From Desulfobacter hydrogenophilus (GTDB lineage Bacteria; Desulfobacterota; Desulfobacteria; Desulfobacterales; Desulfobacteraceae): 64,000 nucleotides of DNA. Each line of letters starts with the position of its first letter. The first letter of the stretch is position 1. Below are positions 45,495 to 53,707 of the stretch, in pieces. Under the pieces are notes generated by a model. That model was not told the DNA's origin and searched no databases. It was given only the letters and a program-made list of their open reading frames with translations. The stretch spans positions 1,313,501 through 1,377,500 of the forward strand of contig NZ_CP036313.1 in NCBI RefSeq assembly GCF_004319545.1. Direction: 5' to 3'. The position numbers and the translations under genes were made by a program.

Positions 45495-45860
45495 CTAATC
45501 TTTGTCGATTTGCTGCCCGATTTTCAAGGCATCCATGGCATCATTGATCCATGCGTTCACACTGCCGACCAGCATGGGGTTTACAGTATGGCCATGGGCG
45601 GTAAAGCGGGTGCAGAAGAGGTTGACTCTCGATTGTTTTGCAACCATCTCCGATAGCGGGGTCGTCTCCTGGCGAGTGGCTGGAAAACCGTGTATATAGA
45701 TCACCGAGAAAGTGTTCTGGGTATGGTTCTTTCCTGCCTTCTTGTTCGTCCCGGTTCCCGGTAATGTATGGCTGTAAAAAATATGACGATTGGATACCAG
45801 AATTTTTTTTGTCAACCAAGAATGATGGTCCTGTAAAAAGTCGGTGTTAAAAAAATACCA
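45495..45860 (-). pseudogene. Alpha/beta hydrolase fragment cut by an IS
   Basis: The minus frame reads VIYIHGFPATRQETTPLSEM, then RVNLFCTRFTAHGHT and WINDAMDALKIGQQ, the start of an alpha/beta hydrolase (IHGF oxyanion strand, then the HG turn). It stops at 45495, before the nucleophile elbow, and its 5' side runs into the IS end at 45858 (KWYFFNTDFLQDHHSW). It is therefore broken on both sides. Confidence 0.65.
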
Positions 45861-45979
45861 CTTTAGAGTCCGTAATACCAGGTTGATATTTTGGACAATT
45901 CAATTCGGAAAAATAAGCTCATTTCATCCGAAATCGCTTTTTGGCATGCCCCAAGCGGGGAGATTCACTCTAAAGTGGC
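45858..45979. repeat. 12-bp inverted repeats at the end of the IS1182-like element
   Basis: CCACTTTAGAGT (45858-45869) and ACTCTAAAGTGG (45968-45979) are perfect inverse copies with 98 bases between. They lie just beyond the transposase stop. The outer one is presumably the element's end; the other might be a second, older end. They begin where the alpha/beta hydrolase frame is broken. Confidence 0.6.
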
Positions 45980-45994
45980 TATCCTCTTCTTGTA

Positions 45995-46738
45995 TTATGC
46001 ATAACTGATTACCTTTCGGGCAACAGTTGCCCTAAAGATGTTGATTCCGACCGCTTTCATAGTAGCAGCGAAACGAACGGATTTCATTCCTCGGTATCTT
46101 AATCTTTTTAAACCGGTACGCCGATCAAGTTCCGACATAGTAGCTTCCACTCCGGCACGCCATCGATATTGAGATTTAAATTCGTCTGTCTGTTCATGCT
46201 GCCTTCTTTGGGCGATCCTTGCCGACTTTGCTGAGTATCGATAGTAAGCATATTTTTTACCGGGCTTGACCGGACAATTTTGCAGAGACGGACAATTCAT
46301 ACAGGTATCAAGATGAACCGCTTGAATGAACCGCTCTGCCTTCTGATCACCCTTCCTTGTCTTATGGGTAGGTGCGTGACCCTCGGGGCACTCAATGATG
46401 TGACCATCATCAACAAGATTAAAGTCGGAAAGACTGAATTTATCTTTTGATGTAGTTCCCATGGTAGGAGCAACAAGATCAATCCCTTCAGATTGTGCAG
46501 CTTGGTGATTTTCATCGCTCCCATAGAGTGAATCTGCCTGGATCTCTTTTGGGCAAAGATTTCGTTCTTGGATGGATTCCATGATTGGAATAAAGGCCTT
46601 GGCATCACTCACTGAGGCAGGCTCTACCTCTATAGCGGTGATTAAATTTAAGGTCTTTGCCTTTTCATTTTCATCCTCTGTTTTGGTAAAGGTTTCTGTC
46701 TGATCAACGACAATTATTTTTTCCCCTCGTATTGCCTC
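45995..46738 (-). pseudogene. IS1182-type transposase, C-terminal part
   Basis: The minus frame contains QTETFTKTEDENEKAKTLNL, ADSLYGSDEN, ECPEGHAPTH, a C-x2-C-like zinc block (CMNCPSLQNCPVKPGK) and RWRAGVEATMSELDRRTG, the IS1182 DDE transposase end. The N-terminal half is not here but on the far side of the inserted element, at 51223-52148. So one transposase gene was split by the 4.4-kb insertion. Confidence 0.8.
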
Positions 46739-46788
46739 ATGAATAAATCATACCATACCTGATTTGTTGCCTCACGAATAATGTTACC

Positions 46789-47045
46789 GACAAGAGGGTA
46801 TTATTTCTGGGTTATTATTCAATTTTTAACATACTGACTTCTGTATTAAAATCAAACTTTTTTATTACGTTGCCTTTTTGTATTTTCAGGTTGATATGAA
46901 GTGGACCCAATGTCAAGACCGATTTTGACTTTTTTTAAGTTACATTTTTCTATAATCCTTTGTCAAATTTGATGATAACGACCTTCTTTCTTGCCAGATT
47001 ACCCTTGCTATTTTGATTTCTATCCCGCTATCTCGTGTTTCAGCA
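46789..47045. other. Left inner part of the IS, no gene
   Basis: AT-rich stretch with the IS-end-like AAGTGGACCC(C)AATGTC shared with 2441 (at 46899-46919). No coding frame is convincing. Confidence 0.4.
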
Positions 47046-47282
47046 GCTTTTTTCCTTCAAATCCCACGCCCCTAAAAAGGGATAAGCGGAGCGAGTCAAT
47101 GTTTTTTTCGGAGGGTCCGAAAATCTTTTTTTCCTTCCAGGGCTTTTTTCGGTGAAGTATGATTTTGGTTAAACCATGGCATTTGTAAGCGGCCAAGGGA
47201 AAAAGATTTTTGGAAACCGAAAAAAACATTGACTCGTGTAGTGCTCCCTTAAAAAAGGGGCTGGTATTTGAAGGTAAAAAGC
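47046..47282. repeat. 237-bp imperfect palindrome
   Basis: Its centre holds a 20-bp perfect inverted repeat (CGAGTCAATGTTTTTTTCGG at 47092-47111, CCGAAAAAAACATTGACTCG at 47217-47236). Outward, CCCCTaAAAAGGGA faces TCCCTTAAAAAAGGGG, CCTTCAAAT faces ATTTGAAGG, and GCTTTTTT faces AAAAAGC; inward, AAAATCTTTTTTTCC faces GGGAAAAAGATTTTT. The whole could fold into one long hairpin. It encodes nothing obvious. Confidence 0.8.
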
Positions 47283-47526
47283 ATATTAAACCAAGCCTTT
47301 CTGTTTTGACCTGGGCCTAATCCGGAGCGCAGCGGAGTCCAGTTGCTTTCAGATTCTAAATCTGAAACCCCCGGTAGGGTCCCCCTGAAGGGGTCGCACC
47401 ATAGTGCGAAACAAATATTCCGTAGGGCTGCCAAGGGTATCAGTCTTTCTTCATTTTTCTGGTTGATACTTAAAACCGGCTTCAATCAATATACTAAAGT
47501 TTCCTGTAAATTTATCGAGTTTTTTG

Positions 47527-48864
47527 CTATGCAACCATGCGTAGCAGGATTTTGACGAAAGATTTTTGTGGGGTTTGCGCTGGCACAGGGCAAACACTAT
47601 AAAAATCAGAACTCAATGCCGCCTCCGCAATTATCCGCCGCACATCAGAAAATGCAAATCCGGCTCGTCCCCGAATTTTATATCTTCGATCGGGTGCATT
47701 TTCCAACCGGTCAGCATAGATCCATGTCAGCGTTGTGGACATCATGCAGAAGTTAAGGTGATTCAGTACGGCTTCCGAATTCCGAACTTGTGATTTTGAA
47801 CTGCCAATCTCCTGCTTAATTTCTTTAAATCCTGATTCAATTTTCCAGCGCGCGCCATAATATTCTATAATTTGCTCAACCGAAAGCCTCATATCTGTGG
47901 TCATGAGGGCAACGTACCGTGTTTTTCGATAAACCCAGACAACCCGCACCCTACACTTCATCGTCTTCAGCATAACGGTTTGTGAATACGCCAGCACTTC
48001 CCTTTTTTTGCCGTAGAGAAAAACCCTATAACTCTGGGAGTTCTCCTTCAACCTCCCTGCACAATCATCCACAGAACCCAAACGTAGGCCATACTTTCGT
48101 GGACGGCCAGCCTTAGGTGTTCCTGTAGCGACAGGTGCAAAATCATACAGAATAATATTTGTTCGCATACGAGAAAGCAGGTGGAAAGAGCCTTCATTTC
48201 TACGATCCAACCTGGACCAGAGGCCATTGTTGCCAAACCAGCTATCTGTCACAATCAACACCGGTTGCTTATAGTAATTTCGAATATCCGTTATCATTGT
48301 GGCCGCCTGTGCCATTTTGTCTTCAAAATGAAGAACCTCTCCTTTCCGTGTGGCAGTCGCAGATTCTGCCTCAATGTCCTTTTTCATCATATAAAATCGA
48401 AAATCAAGAGGCAGGCAGGCCCATCTGGATTTTATTTTTTTCAATAATCCTACTGCCAGAATACACTGTGACCATGGATACGAACTTTGGTTAGACTTTG
48501 AGGCATGGTTGTGAAAATATGCGCAACCAAAAATTTTTTTTCCACTCTTTGGGTTTATGGAATCATCCAGTACTAGCAGAATTCGTTCTTTTACAGCTGG
48601 TGACGGAATCATTCCCCACATCGTATGCCATAGTCCTTTCCATGGTAATGTTGGGCTTGCCATGAAGGCATAAAAGCGCTGACTTTTCAGCTTTAAACCA
48701 AATAGAGTTTGCAGGGCACGTAACAGGTTAGAGGTGATTGATGATGTAAATGGAACCAACACAGCCAATAGCGTGTATACAAACCAGACCTTCCGTTTCT
48801 GTCCCTGAACAGTATTAGAAAATACAGCTTGCAGAGGTAATAGCAAATCACGTAATATAAACAT
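47527..48864 (-). CDS. DDE transposase of a nested IS (IS4/IS701-like)
   Basis: The product is 445 residues. LLVLDDSINPKSGKKIFGCA (first Asp, near 97), VLIVTDSWFGNNGLW (second Asp) and YGARWKIESGFKEIKQEIGS (the Glu of Y..RW.IE..FKE) form a DDE triad in the order of IS4-superfamily elements. It appears intact. The ribosome-binding AAAGGAGCG precedes the start and is enclosed in a long hairpin (48865-48935). The element lies inside the larger IS. Confidence 0.85.
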   Translation of the reverse strand: MFILRDLLLPLQAVFSNTVQGQKRKVWFVYTLLAVLVPFTSSITSNLLRALQTLFGLKLKSQRFYAFMASPTLPWKGLWHTMWGMIPSPAVKERILLVLDDSINPKSGKKIFGCAYFHNHASKSNQSSYPWSQCILAVGLLKKIKSRWACLPLDFRFYMMKKDIEAESATATRKGEVLHFEDKMAQAATMITDIRNYYKQPVLIVTDSWFGNNGLWSRLDRRNEGSFHLLSRMRTNIILYDFAPVATGTPKAGRPRKYGLRLGSVDDCAGRLKENSQSYRVFLYGKKREVLAYSQTVMLKTMKCRVRVVWVYRKTRYVALMTTDMRLSVEQIIEYYGARWKIESGFKEIKQEIGSSKSQVRNSEAVLNHLNFCMMSTTLTWIYADRLENAPDRRYKIRGRAGFAFSDVRRIIAEAALSSDFYSVCPVPAQTPQKSFVKILLRMVA

Positions 48865-48935
48865 GGTAGGTCGCTCCTTTTTTGGTATAATTTCAATTAA
48901 TTAGCCAATTAAAATATACCATAGGAGCGCCTACC
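48865..48935. promoter_or_regulatory. 71-bp palindrome over the transposase ribosome-binding site
   Basis: GGTAGGTCGCTCCT (48865-48878) faces AGGAGCGCCTACC (48923-48935), and inside it GGTATAATTTCAATT faces AATTAAAATATACC. In RNA of the minus strand this would hide the AAGGAGCG site next to the ATG. Such hairpins protect IS elements from reading-through transcripts. Confidence 0.65.
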
Positions 48936-49072
48936 TTCCAAGATCTATTTATCGCTTATTTTAAATAAATTCAGTATGTTATTTCAACAAACCGTTTAAG
49001 TTTGGCATGAAAAATGAAACTCAATTTCCATGCCAACTGCATCTTGAGGCTTTCTCAAACCGATTCTAATTT

Positions 49073-49231
49073 TCAGGAAACTTCAGTCAATATAGATTCC
49101 AAAACTATCCCAACCTCACCTCTTCTTTTGAGCTCATCAAGCATCTACTGCTGAATTCGAGCGTTCACGCGAACTCGCTTTAGATGTGCCGGCAACTTCG
49201 GTTTTAGTTTTCCTCTATATCCGCCACGCAT
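49073..49231 (-). pseudogene. Small ribbon-helix-helix-like protein interrupted by TAG
   Basis: AAAGGAGAGGAT precedes ATG at 49231. The frame MRGGYRGKLKPKLPAHLKRV, RVNARIQQ ends at TAG and continues in frame with MLDELKRRGEVGIVLESILT, EVS. Read through, it has the outline of a 53-residue RHH-like DNA-binding protein (VRVNARI...MLDELK). The TAG replaces a residue that is often Trp in such proteins. The remaining bases 48936-49072 and 49232-49506 hold nothing recognised. Confidence 0.45.
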
Positions 49232-49506
49232 ATCCTCTCCTTTTTAATATAAATGCTTCAAGAGTGTCGCCAATTCAGCGCTTTAGATAACTGTAATACG
49301 CTTTACAAAAAAAATAGGTGATTTTTGCATAAAAAATGACAGTTTATCATCCCTTTGATATTAAAGGGGATTTTCCACTAAGCCGGCCCTGTCATGTGTT
49401 ACGATGATGCTTTCTGATGGTACAGGATGAATATCATCATCTTTTTTTTTCATTATTTTAGCACCATAGCACTGACATTGTTTATATAGTTCCAAACGTA
49501 CCGTTA

Positions 49507-51135
49507 TTATACAGTAAGCTTTCCCTTTTCCATTTTTTGGGTATCCACTGTTATAGCTTTGAGGTCCCCGATTCTGGTATCTTCAGCCAAAGGATTACGT
49601 TTTAAAAGATTATCATCATATGTAATAATGGCTTTTTCCCTCCAGGCTTTGACCCGCCGCTGTAAAGTCCTCAGCTGCCCCTTTGTGTATTGTCCTGGAT
49701 ATTTTTCCTGAAGTTTTGAAAGCATTGATTTGGCGGTCTTTTCAGGATCATTCTCCAACCATGAACAGACCTCATCCCAAGCATCTTCAAAAGGATCCTT
49801 CCTGGTTCGCCACCAGTGCTTGGCACGCGGTTTTTCCGTTTTCCTATACTGCCTCCTTTTTATAATGCCAGGTTCTAAAATCAAATTGTCATTGTTTTTT
49901 TCAGTAGGCTCTTCCGTAGTTAATGGTAATTTAAAACCGTATAGAGGCTGCCTATCTTCATTTTTACCGGAGGAAGGTTGTTTCGCCAAAGTTACATGTT
50001 TCCACAGCGCATCCTGTAAAAACTGAATTTGCTTTAACAGAAGAACCGGATCCAAAGAATAGTTTACCAATTCCAGCTTTTCATTTGTTTCCTTTTGGAT
50101 CTGGACGGCTTGTTTCAACCTTTGAAATGGGGTTTGTGCAGCATCATATGTTTTCTTTATTTTGCTGTTATCTCGCCATTTTTTTTTCAGCTTCATTGAA
50201 GGTTGGAAGAAATTCACATAAAGGCGTACTGCCCGATATAACTCAGAGAGTTGCATATAAGCATGGTGACCTTCAAAACGATCGTACCCGACTATCTGCC
50301 TTACAACTATTCCGTTTTTCTGCTCAACATAACACTGATCGTTTTTCTTATATGCTCTTCCCCTGGTAAAAGTTATCTTTTCTTTTTCGCAATAACGGAT
50401 CAATTCAGTATTGATGAACTCAGTTCCGTTATCAGTATCAATCCCTAATATTGGAAAAGGTATCAATTCCTGGGCTTTATCCAAAGCATGAATAACAGCA
50501 GAACCACTGCGGTATGGTAGAGCAATACACTCGACCCAACCTGTGGCGATATCTGTCAAAACCAATGTATAAAGAAATTCTCCTTCCATGCTCCAGCCAC
50601 AATGTGCTACCAGGTCAGCCTCAAAAAAACCAGGCTCATCTTCCTCCCAATCAGTAAATGTTCTTATCGGAATCTGATGTTTAAGAAGTTTTCCGGGTTT
50701 GGTTGTACTCATATTCAGGCCATTGTTTCTTATTGGTTTTAAAATTCGGTCAATCGTTGCGGGGCTTATTGAAATAAGTTGAGAACGGGTTTCGTCGTTA
50801 AGTTCAAGGTGTCCGTAACGTTCCAAAGTCGGCACCAGATCCTTCAAAAACGGGGCAAGCCTTTTTGAGGCGATATAGTTTGAAGCCGCCCAGGCAATTT
50901 TCAATGCTTCTTGAACGTCACTGTTATAAATTCTTGGCCGTGGCTTTTTAATTCTTCTCACAACCGGTAACTCTTTTAAAGACAGTAACCGGATTGCATA
51001 TTTACGCGAGTATCCAGTTGCTAAAATGAATTCGTTCAAAATAACTGATTTGTGCTTCTTATTTTCTTCCCTATATCGGGGAGCAACATTTGCCAACAAT
51101 TCTCTTTTTGCTTGAAAACTCATTAGTGACCTCAC
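49507..51135 (-). CDS. Integrase-core (rve) transposase of the 4.4-kb IS
   Basis: The product is 542 residues with GTG start at 51135 (GGAGGG upstream). The N-terminal part (1-130) is helical (ILATGYSRKYAIRLLSLKEL, a helix-turn-helix-like segment). The catalytic core has FFEADLVAHCG (first Asp, near 175), LGIDTDNGTEFINTELIRYC (second Asp) and a Glu in QCYVEQKNG (near 275), giving DDE with YDRFEG after it. The C-terminal region is rich in Lys and Trp. It is in the group of long integrase-like transposases of unclassified (ISNCY-like) elements. It appears intact and could act on the 22-bp ends. Confidence 0.85.
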   Translation of the reverse strand: MRSLMSFQAKRELLANVAPRYREENKKHKSVILNEFILATGYSRKYAIRLLSLKELPVVRRIKKPRPRIYNSDVQEALKIAWAASNYIASKRLAPFLKDLVPTLERYGHLELNDETRSQLISISPATIDRILKPIRNNGLNMSTTKPGKLLKHQIPIRTFTDWEEDEPGFFEADLVAHCGWSMEGEFLYTLVLTDIATGWVECIALPYRSGSAVIHALDKAQELIPFPILGIDTDNGTEFINTELIRYCEKEKITFTRGRAYKKNDQCYVEQKNGIVVRQIVGYDRFEGHHAYMQLSELYRAVRLYVNFFQPSMKLKKKWRDNSKIKKTYDAAQTPFQRLKQAVQIQKETNEKLELVNYSLDPVLLLKQIQFLQDALWKHVTLAKQPSSGKNEDRQPLYGFKLPLTTEEPTEKNNDNLILEPGIIKRRQYRKTEKPRAKHWWRTRKDPFEDAWDEVCSWLENDPEKTAKSMLSKLQEKYPGQYTKGQLRTLQRRVKAWREKAIITYDDNLLKRNPLAEDTRIGDLKAITVDTQKMEKGKLTV

Positions 51136-51222
51136 AATCTACCCTCCACATATTTTTATAATCTGTTTTGGGTAACATTATTCGTGAGGCAATAGATACA
51201 GTGCGGTTACATTTTGTGCGAT

Positions 51223-52148
51223 TCAATGCGGGCGGGAATTATAATTGACGTTCATCACTGTCACCTGTGCCTGATATCCCTGTCCCTTGTGTCCACTATA
51301 GGTTGCGTCTGGATCTGAAGGGTTTTGAAGTGAATTTGAAGATATTTTCTTTGGGGGTTTAATGTCTACTTTTTGACCGCCCTGGGGATCGTTCACCAAA
51401 TTACATTGTTCGTTCAGCACCCTTTCAAGCATCTTGTAACTGTACATCGTTTTTATATCAGGGCAGTCCTTAAACTGTTCTATCAGGTCATAAAGGTCTT
51501 TGCTGATTTCAATAAGAGCGTCTTTGAAGATTCAGAGGGCTTAACCAGGGAAAAACACGATAATGCTTTTTCTGATATGTACTTTCCAATGACATCGGTA
51601 TTCACTGTGGCAAAATGCTTTGAATGACTGCGTTTTAAGTTCGCCAGAAATTTGTTGATACTGGTTGAGAAAATGCTGATTCTCCCCAGTCGGCGCATAT
51701 TCGATTTGATATGCACAGAATCAATTCTCTGATTATCGGTATTCACCTGGAAGACTTTGGCAAGCTTATCCGTAGTTGCATTGAAAAGAGCGACATCAAG
51801 CTCGTTTTCAATCATTATCTGACGAAACGTCCACAGGGTTTTCAAACTCAAATATTTTGAAGCATCGGATTCTTCCGTTTAATTCAAGGCATAGTGCCAT
51901 TGAATATTATATGACAATTGGGCGACAGCCTCTTCATTCGTCAAGTTATGGGTTTGCTGAAGCAACAAAATCCCGAGCATGGTGTATAGTTCTTTTGTCG
52001 GTCGTCCCATTGTTTTTGAGAAGAATGGTTTAACCAGGTCAACAGGAAGAGAACGAAGAATTTCTTGCTGAAAAAGGCCTGCCCAAGAATCATCCAACAT
52101 TTTTCTGTGTTTGGAGCTTAAAAAGTCCCAAGGATCGAAAAGATGCAT
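51223..52148 (-). pseudogene. IS1182-type transposase, N-terminal part, with nonsense and frameshift
   Basis: Starting MHLFDPWDFLSSKHRKMLDD at 52148, the frame is typical of IS1182 transposases (FFSKTMGRPTKELYTMLGIL, EEAVAQLSYNIQWHYALN). It meets a TAA near 51879, goes on in the same frame (TLWTFRQIMIENELDVALFN, RIDSVHIKSNMRRLGRI), shifts frame near 51535 and ends DPDATYSGHKGQGYQAQV. The complementary C-terminal part is at 45995-46738. The gene is dead on at least three counts. Confidence 0.8.
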
Positions 52149-52296
52149 TTGTTTGTTCGAATCATTGATCAGCCCTAATGAATATTGATTTAATTGGGCT
52201 AATTATACAGAAATGCTCACCAAAAATCAACTACATATAATTAAATTTCTCTTTTAAAACAGCATATTACGTAAAAATACTTTTTGCGAGTCCATC

Positions 52297-52536
52297 AATT
52301 ATAGCAGAGGAAAATAAGTGTACTTATCACAGAAAATGAACCTTACCAATACAACACAGGCGGAAGAAGCAACTATATTATGGGCAAATCTTTCTCATAC
52401 CGTACAAAAATCAAATCTCAAACAAGCCATTGAGAAAACGGAATTGAATCAGATGTATTATGAAAATAAGGGACGGAAAAAGAGTGTTCAGACATGTGAA
52501 ACGATCATCAGAATATTGAAAACGAAACTTAAAGAA
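52297..52536 (+). repeat. 240-bp direct duplication, copy 2
   Basis: Gap-free match of 42660-42899. It carries the GTG-initiated small frame (52318) into the autotransporter remnant. The identity ends exactly where the autotransporter-like sequence begins, so the copy replaced that gene's 5' end. A GGGCT/AGCCC hairpin lies just before, at 52170-52200. Confidence 0.9.
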
Positions 52537-52905
52537 GGGGAATTCTCAAGTGGGGATTTACGGTACCTCTACCGGTGCCGTGACCATTACGACGACTGAC
52601 GTTGTAACCGCTGAGTCGAGCGGTATCTCAGGCATTGAACTCGGGTACGATTACAGCGGAGCAACTGCGACCAACGTTAACATCAGGGCCGGGATTCTGA
52701 CTTTTGATATTAACTATAATGTCACTGGTGATGGTTCAACTGGAGAGGGCATCACCAATAATATCGCGGCCGTGTACGATTTATTCGGAGGGTTGATTAT
52801 CGATATCGCAAACGGTGTGACTGTTTCTTCAGGCAATTCCGGCGGAGGAACAAGCGGATATGCAACGGGCGCGATTTACCTTTCTTCCGGTGCCAGCGGT
52901 ACCGT

Positions 52906-52912
52906 GGGGGGG
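52906..52912 (+). repeat. G7 homopolymer in the autotransporter gene
   Basis: Seven G after ACCGT. With six or nine G, the upstream and downstream passenger frames join (TVGGAVSITNAG). Confidence 0.8.
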
Positions 52913-53696
52913 CGCCGTTTCTATTACCAATGCAGGCACCATTGTTTCCGGCCAGGGTGGTGACAACGGCAGTGCATATACCCCGGCTGCCATAGAGTTA
53001 GGGGCGTCGTCAAATTCCCTGGTGGAGTCCGTGGCCATTGTCAATTCCGGGGACATCACCGGCGGCCTAGGCGGTGTGGATATCGCTTCAGGAGGGAATA
53101 ACGGGTCCGGCGGCATTTCCGTTAATTATACCACCTCGGCCTCCAGCATATATAATACCGGTGCTGGCGTTATTTCCGGAGGGGACGGACATGACGGGTC
53201 TGCATCAACCTCTTCCGGAATCGGTGGGGATGGTGGCTCCGGTGTTATCATCAGCGGTTCCGGATCCTTTACCATTAACAACGAAAATTCCATCACTGGC
53301 GGTACCGGGGCCAGCGGCGCTGTTAACAGTTCCACAAACTTGACAGCGGCCGGAGGCGGTGGCGGATATGGAATCAATATTTCTGGAACCACCGGGCTGA
53401 CAGATGTGATCACCATCAACAATGCTGCCGGGGCTGCTATTTCATCCGGCTCCGCCGGGGTCGGCGCAGCAAACGGATCCGGTTCCATAGACGGAACAGA
53501 CGGCTCTTCAGGCATCTATATCGGCAGTACGGCCACGGTGAATATTGTCAATGACTCGGGCGCTTCCATTGCCAGAGGCGTCGGCGGGGCCGGGGCCGGG
53601 GACACCGGCGCAGACGGCTATGCCCTGGAACTTGCCTCCAGTGCTTTGGTCAACATCGATAACGACGGCACCCTGACCGGCGGGATCTCCCTTTCC

Positions 53697-53707
53697 GGGG
53701 GGGGGGG
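53697..53707 (+). repeat. G11 homopolymer in the autotransporter gene
   Basis: Eleven G after TTTCC. With ten or thirteen G, the frames join (ISLSGGGAIRVQGSSTVGD). Tracts of this length slip during replication and commonly drive phase variation. Confidence 0.85.

Larger units (their letters stand above)
46767..51192 (-). mobile_element. Insertion sequence with 22-bp perfect terminal inverted repeats, itself carrying another IS
   Basis: TTGCCTCACGAATAATGTTA... (46767-46788) and its exact reverse complement (51171-51192) bound 4.4 kb. The element holds the integrase-type transposase 49507-51135 and, nested, a DDE transposase at 47527-48864. It divides an IS1182-type transposase gene. At the left, a weaker copy of the end (TTGCCTCATGAATAAATC, from 46732) lies just outside. 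No target duplication is evident. Confidence 0.75.

Noticed and set aside
47527..48864. Pseudogene status of the nested transposase
   Set aside because: All three DDE blocks and both termini are present in one frame, so it is reported as intact.
52550..52963. 137-residue protein as a gene of its own
   Set aside because: It is only the first passenger piece of the autotransporter before the G7 shift.
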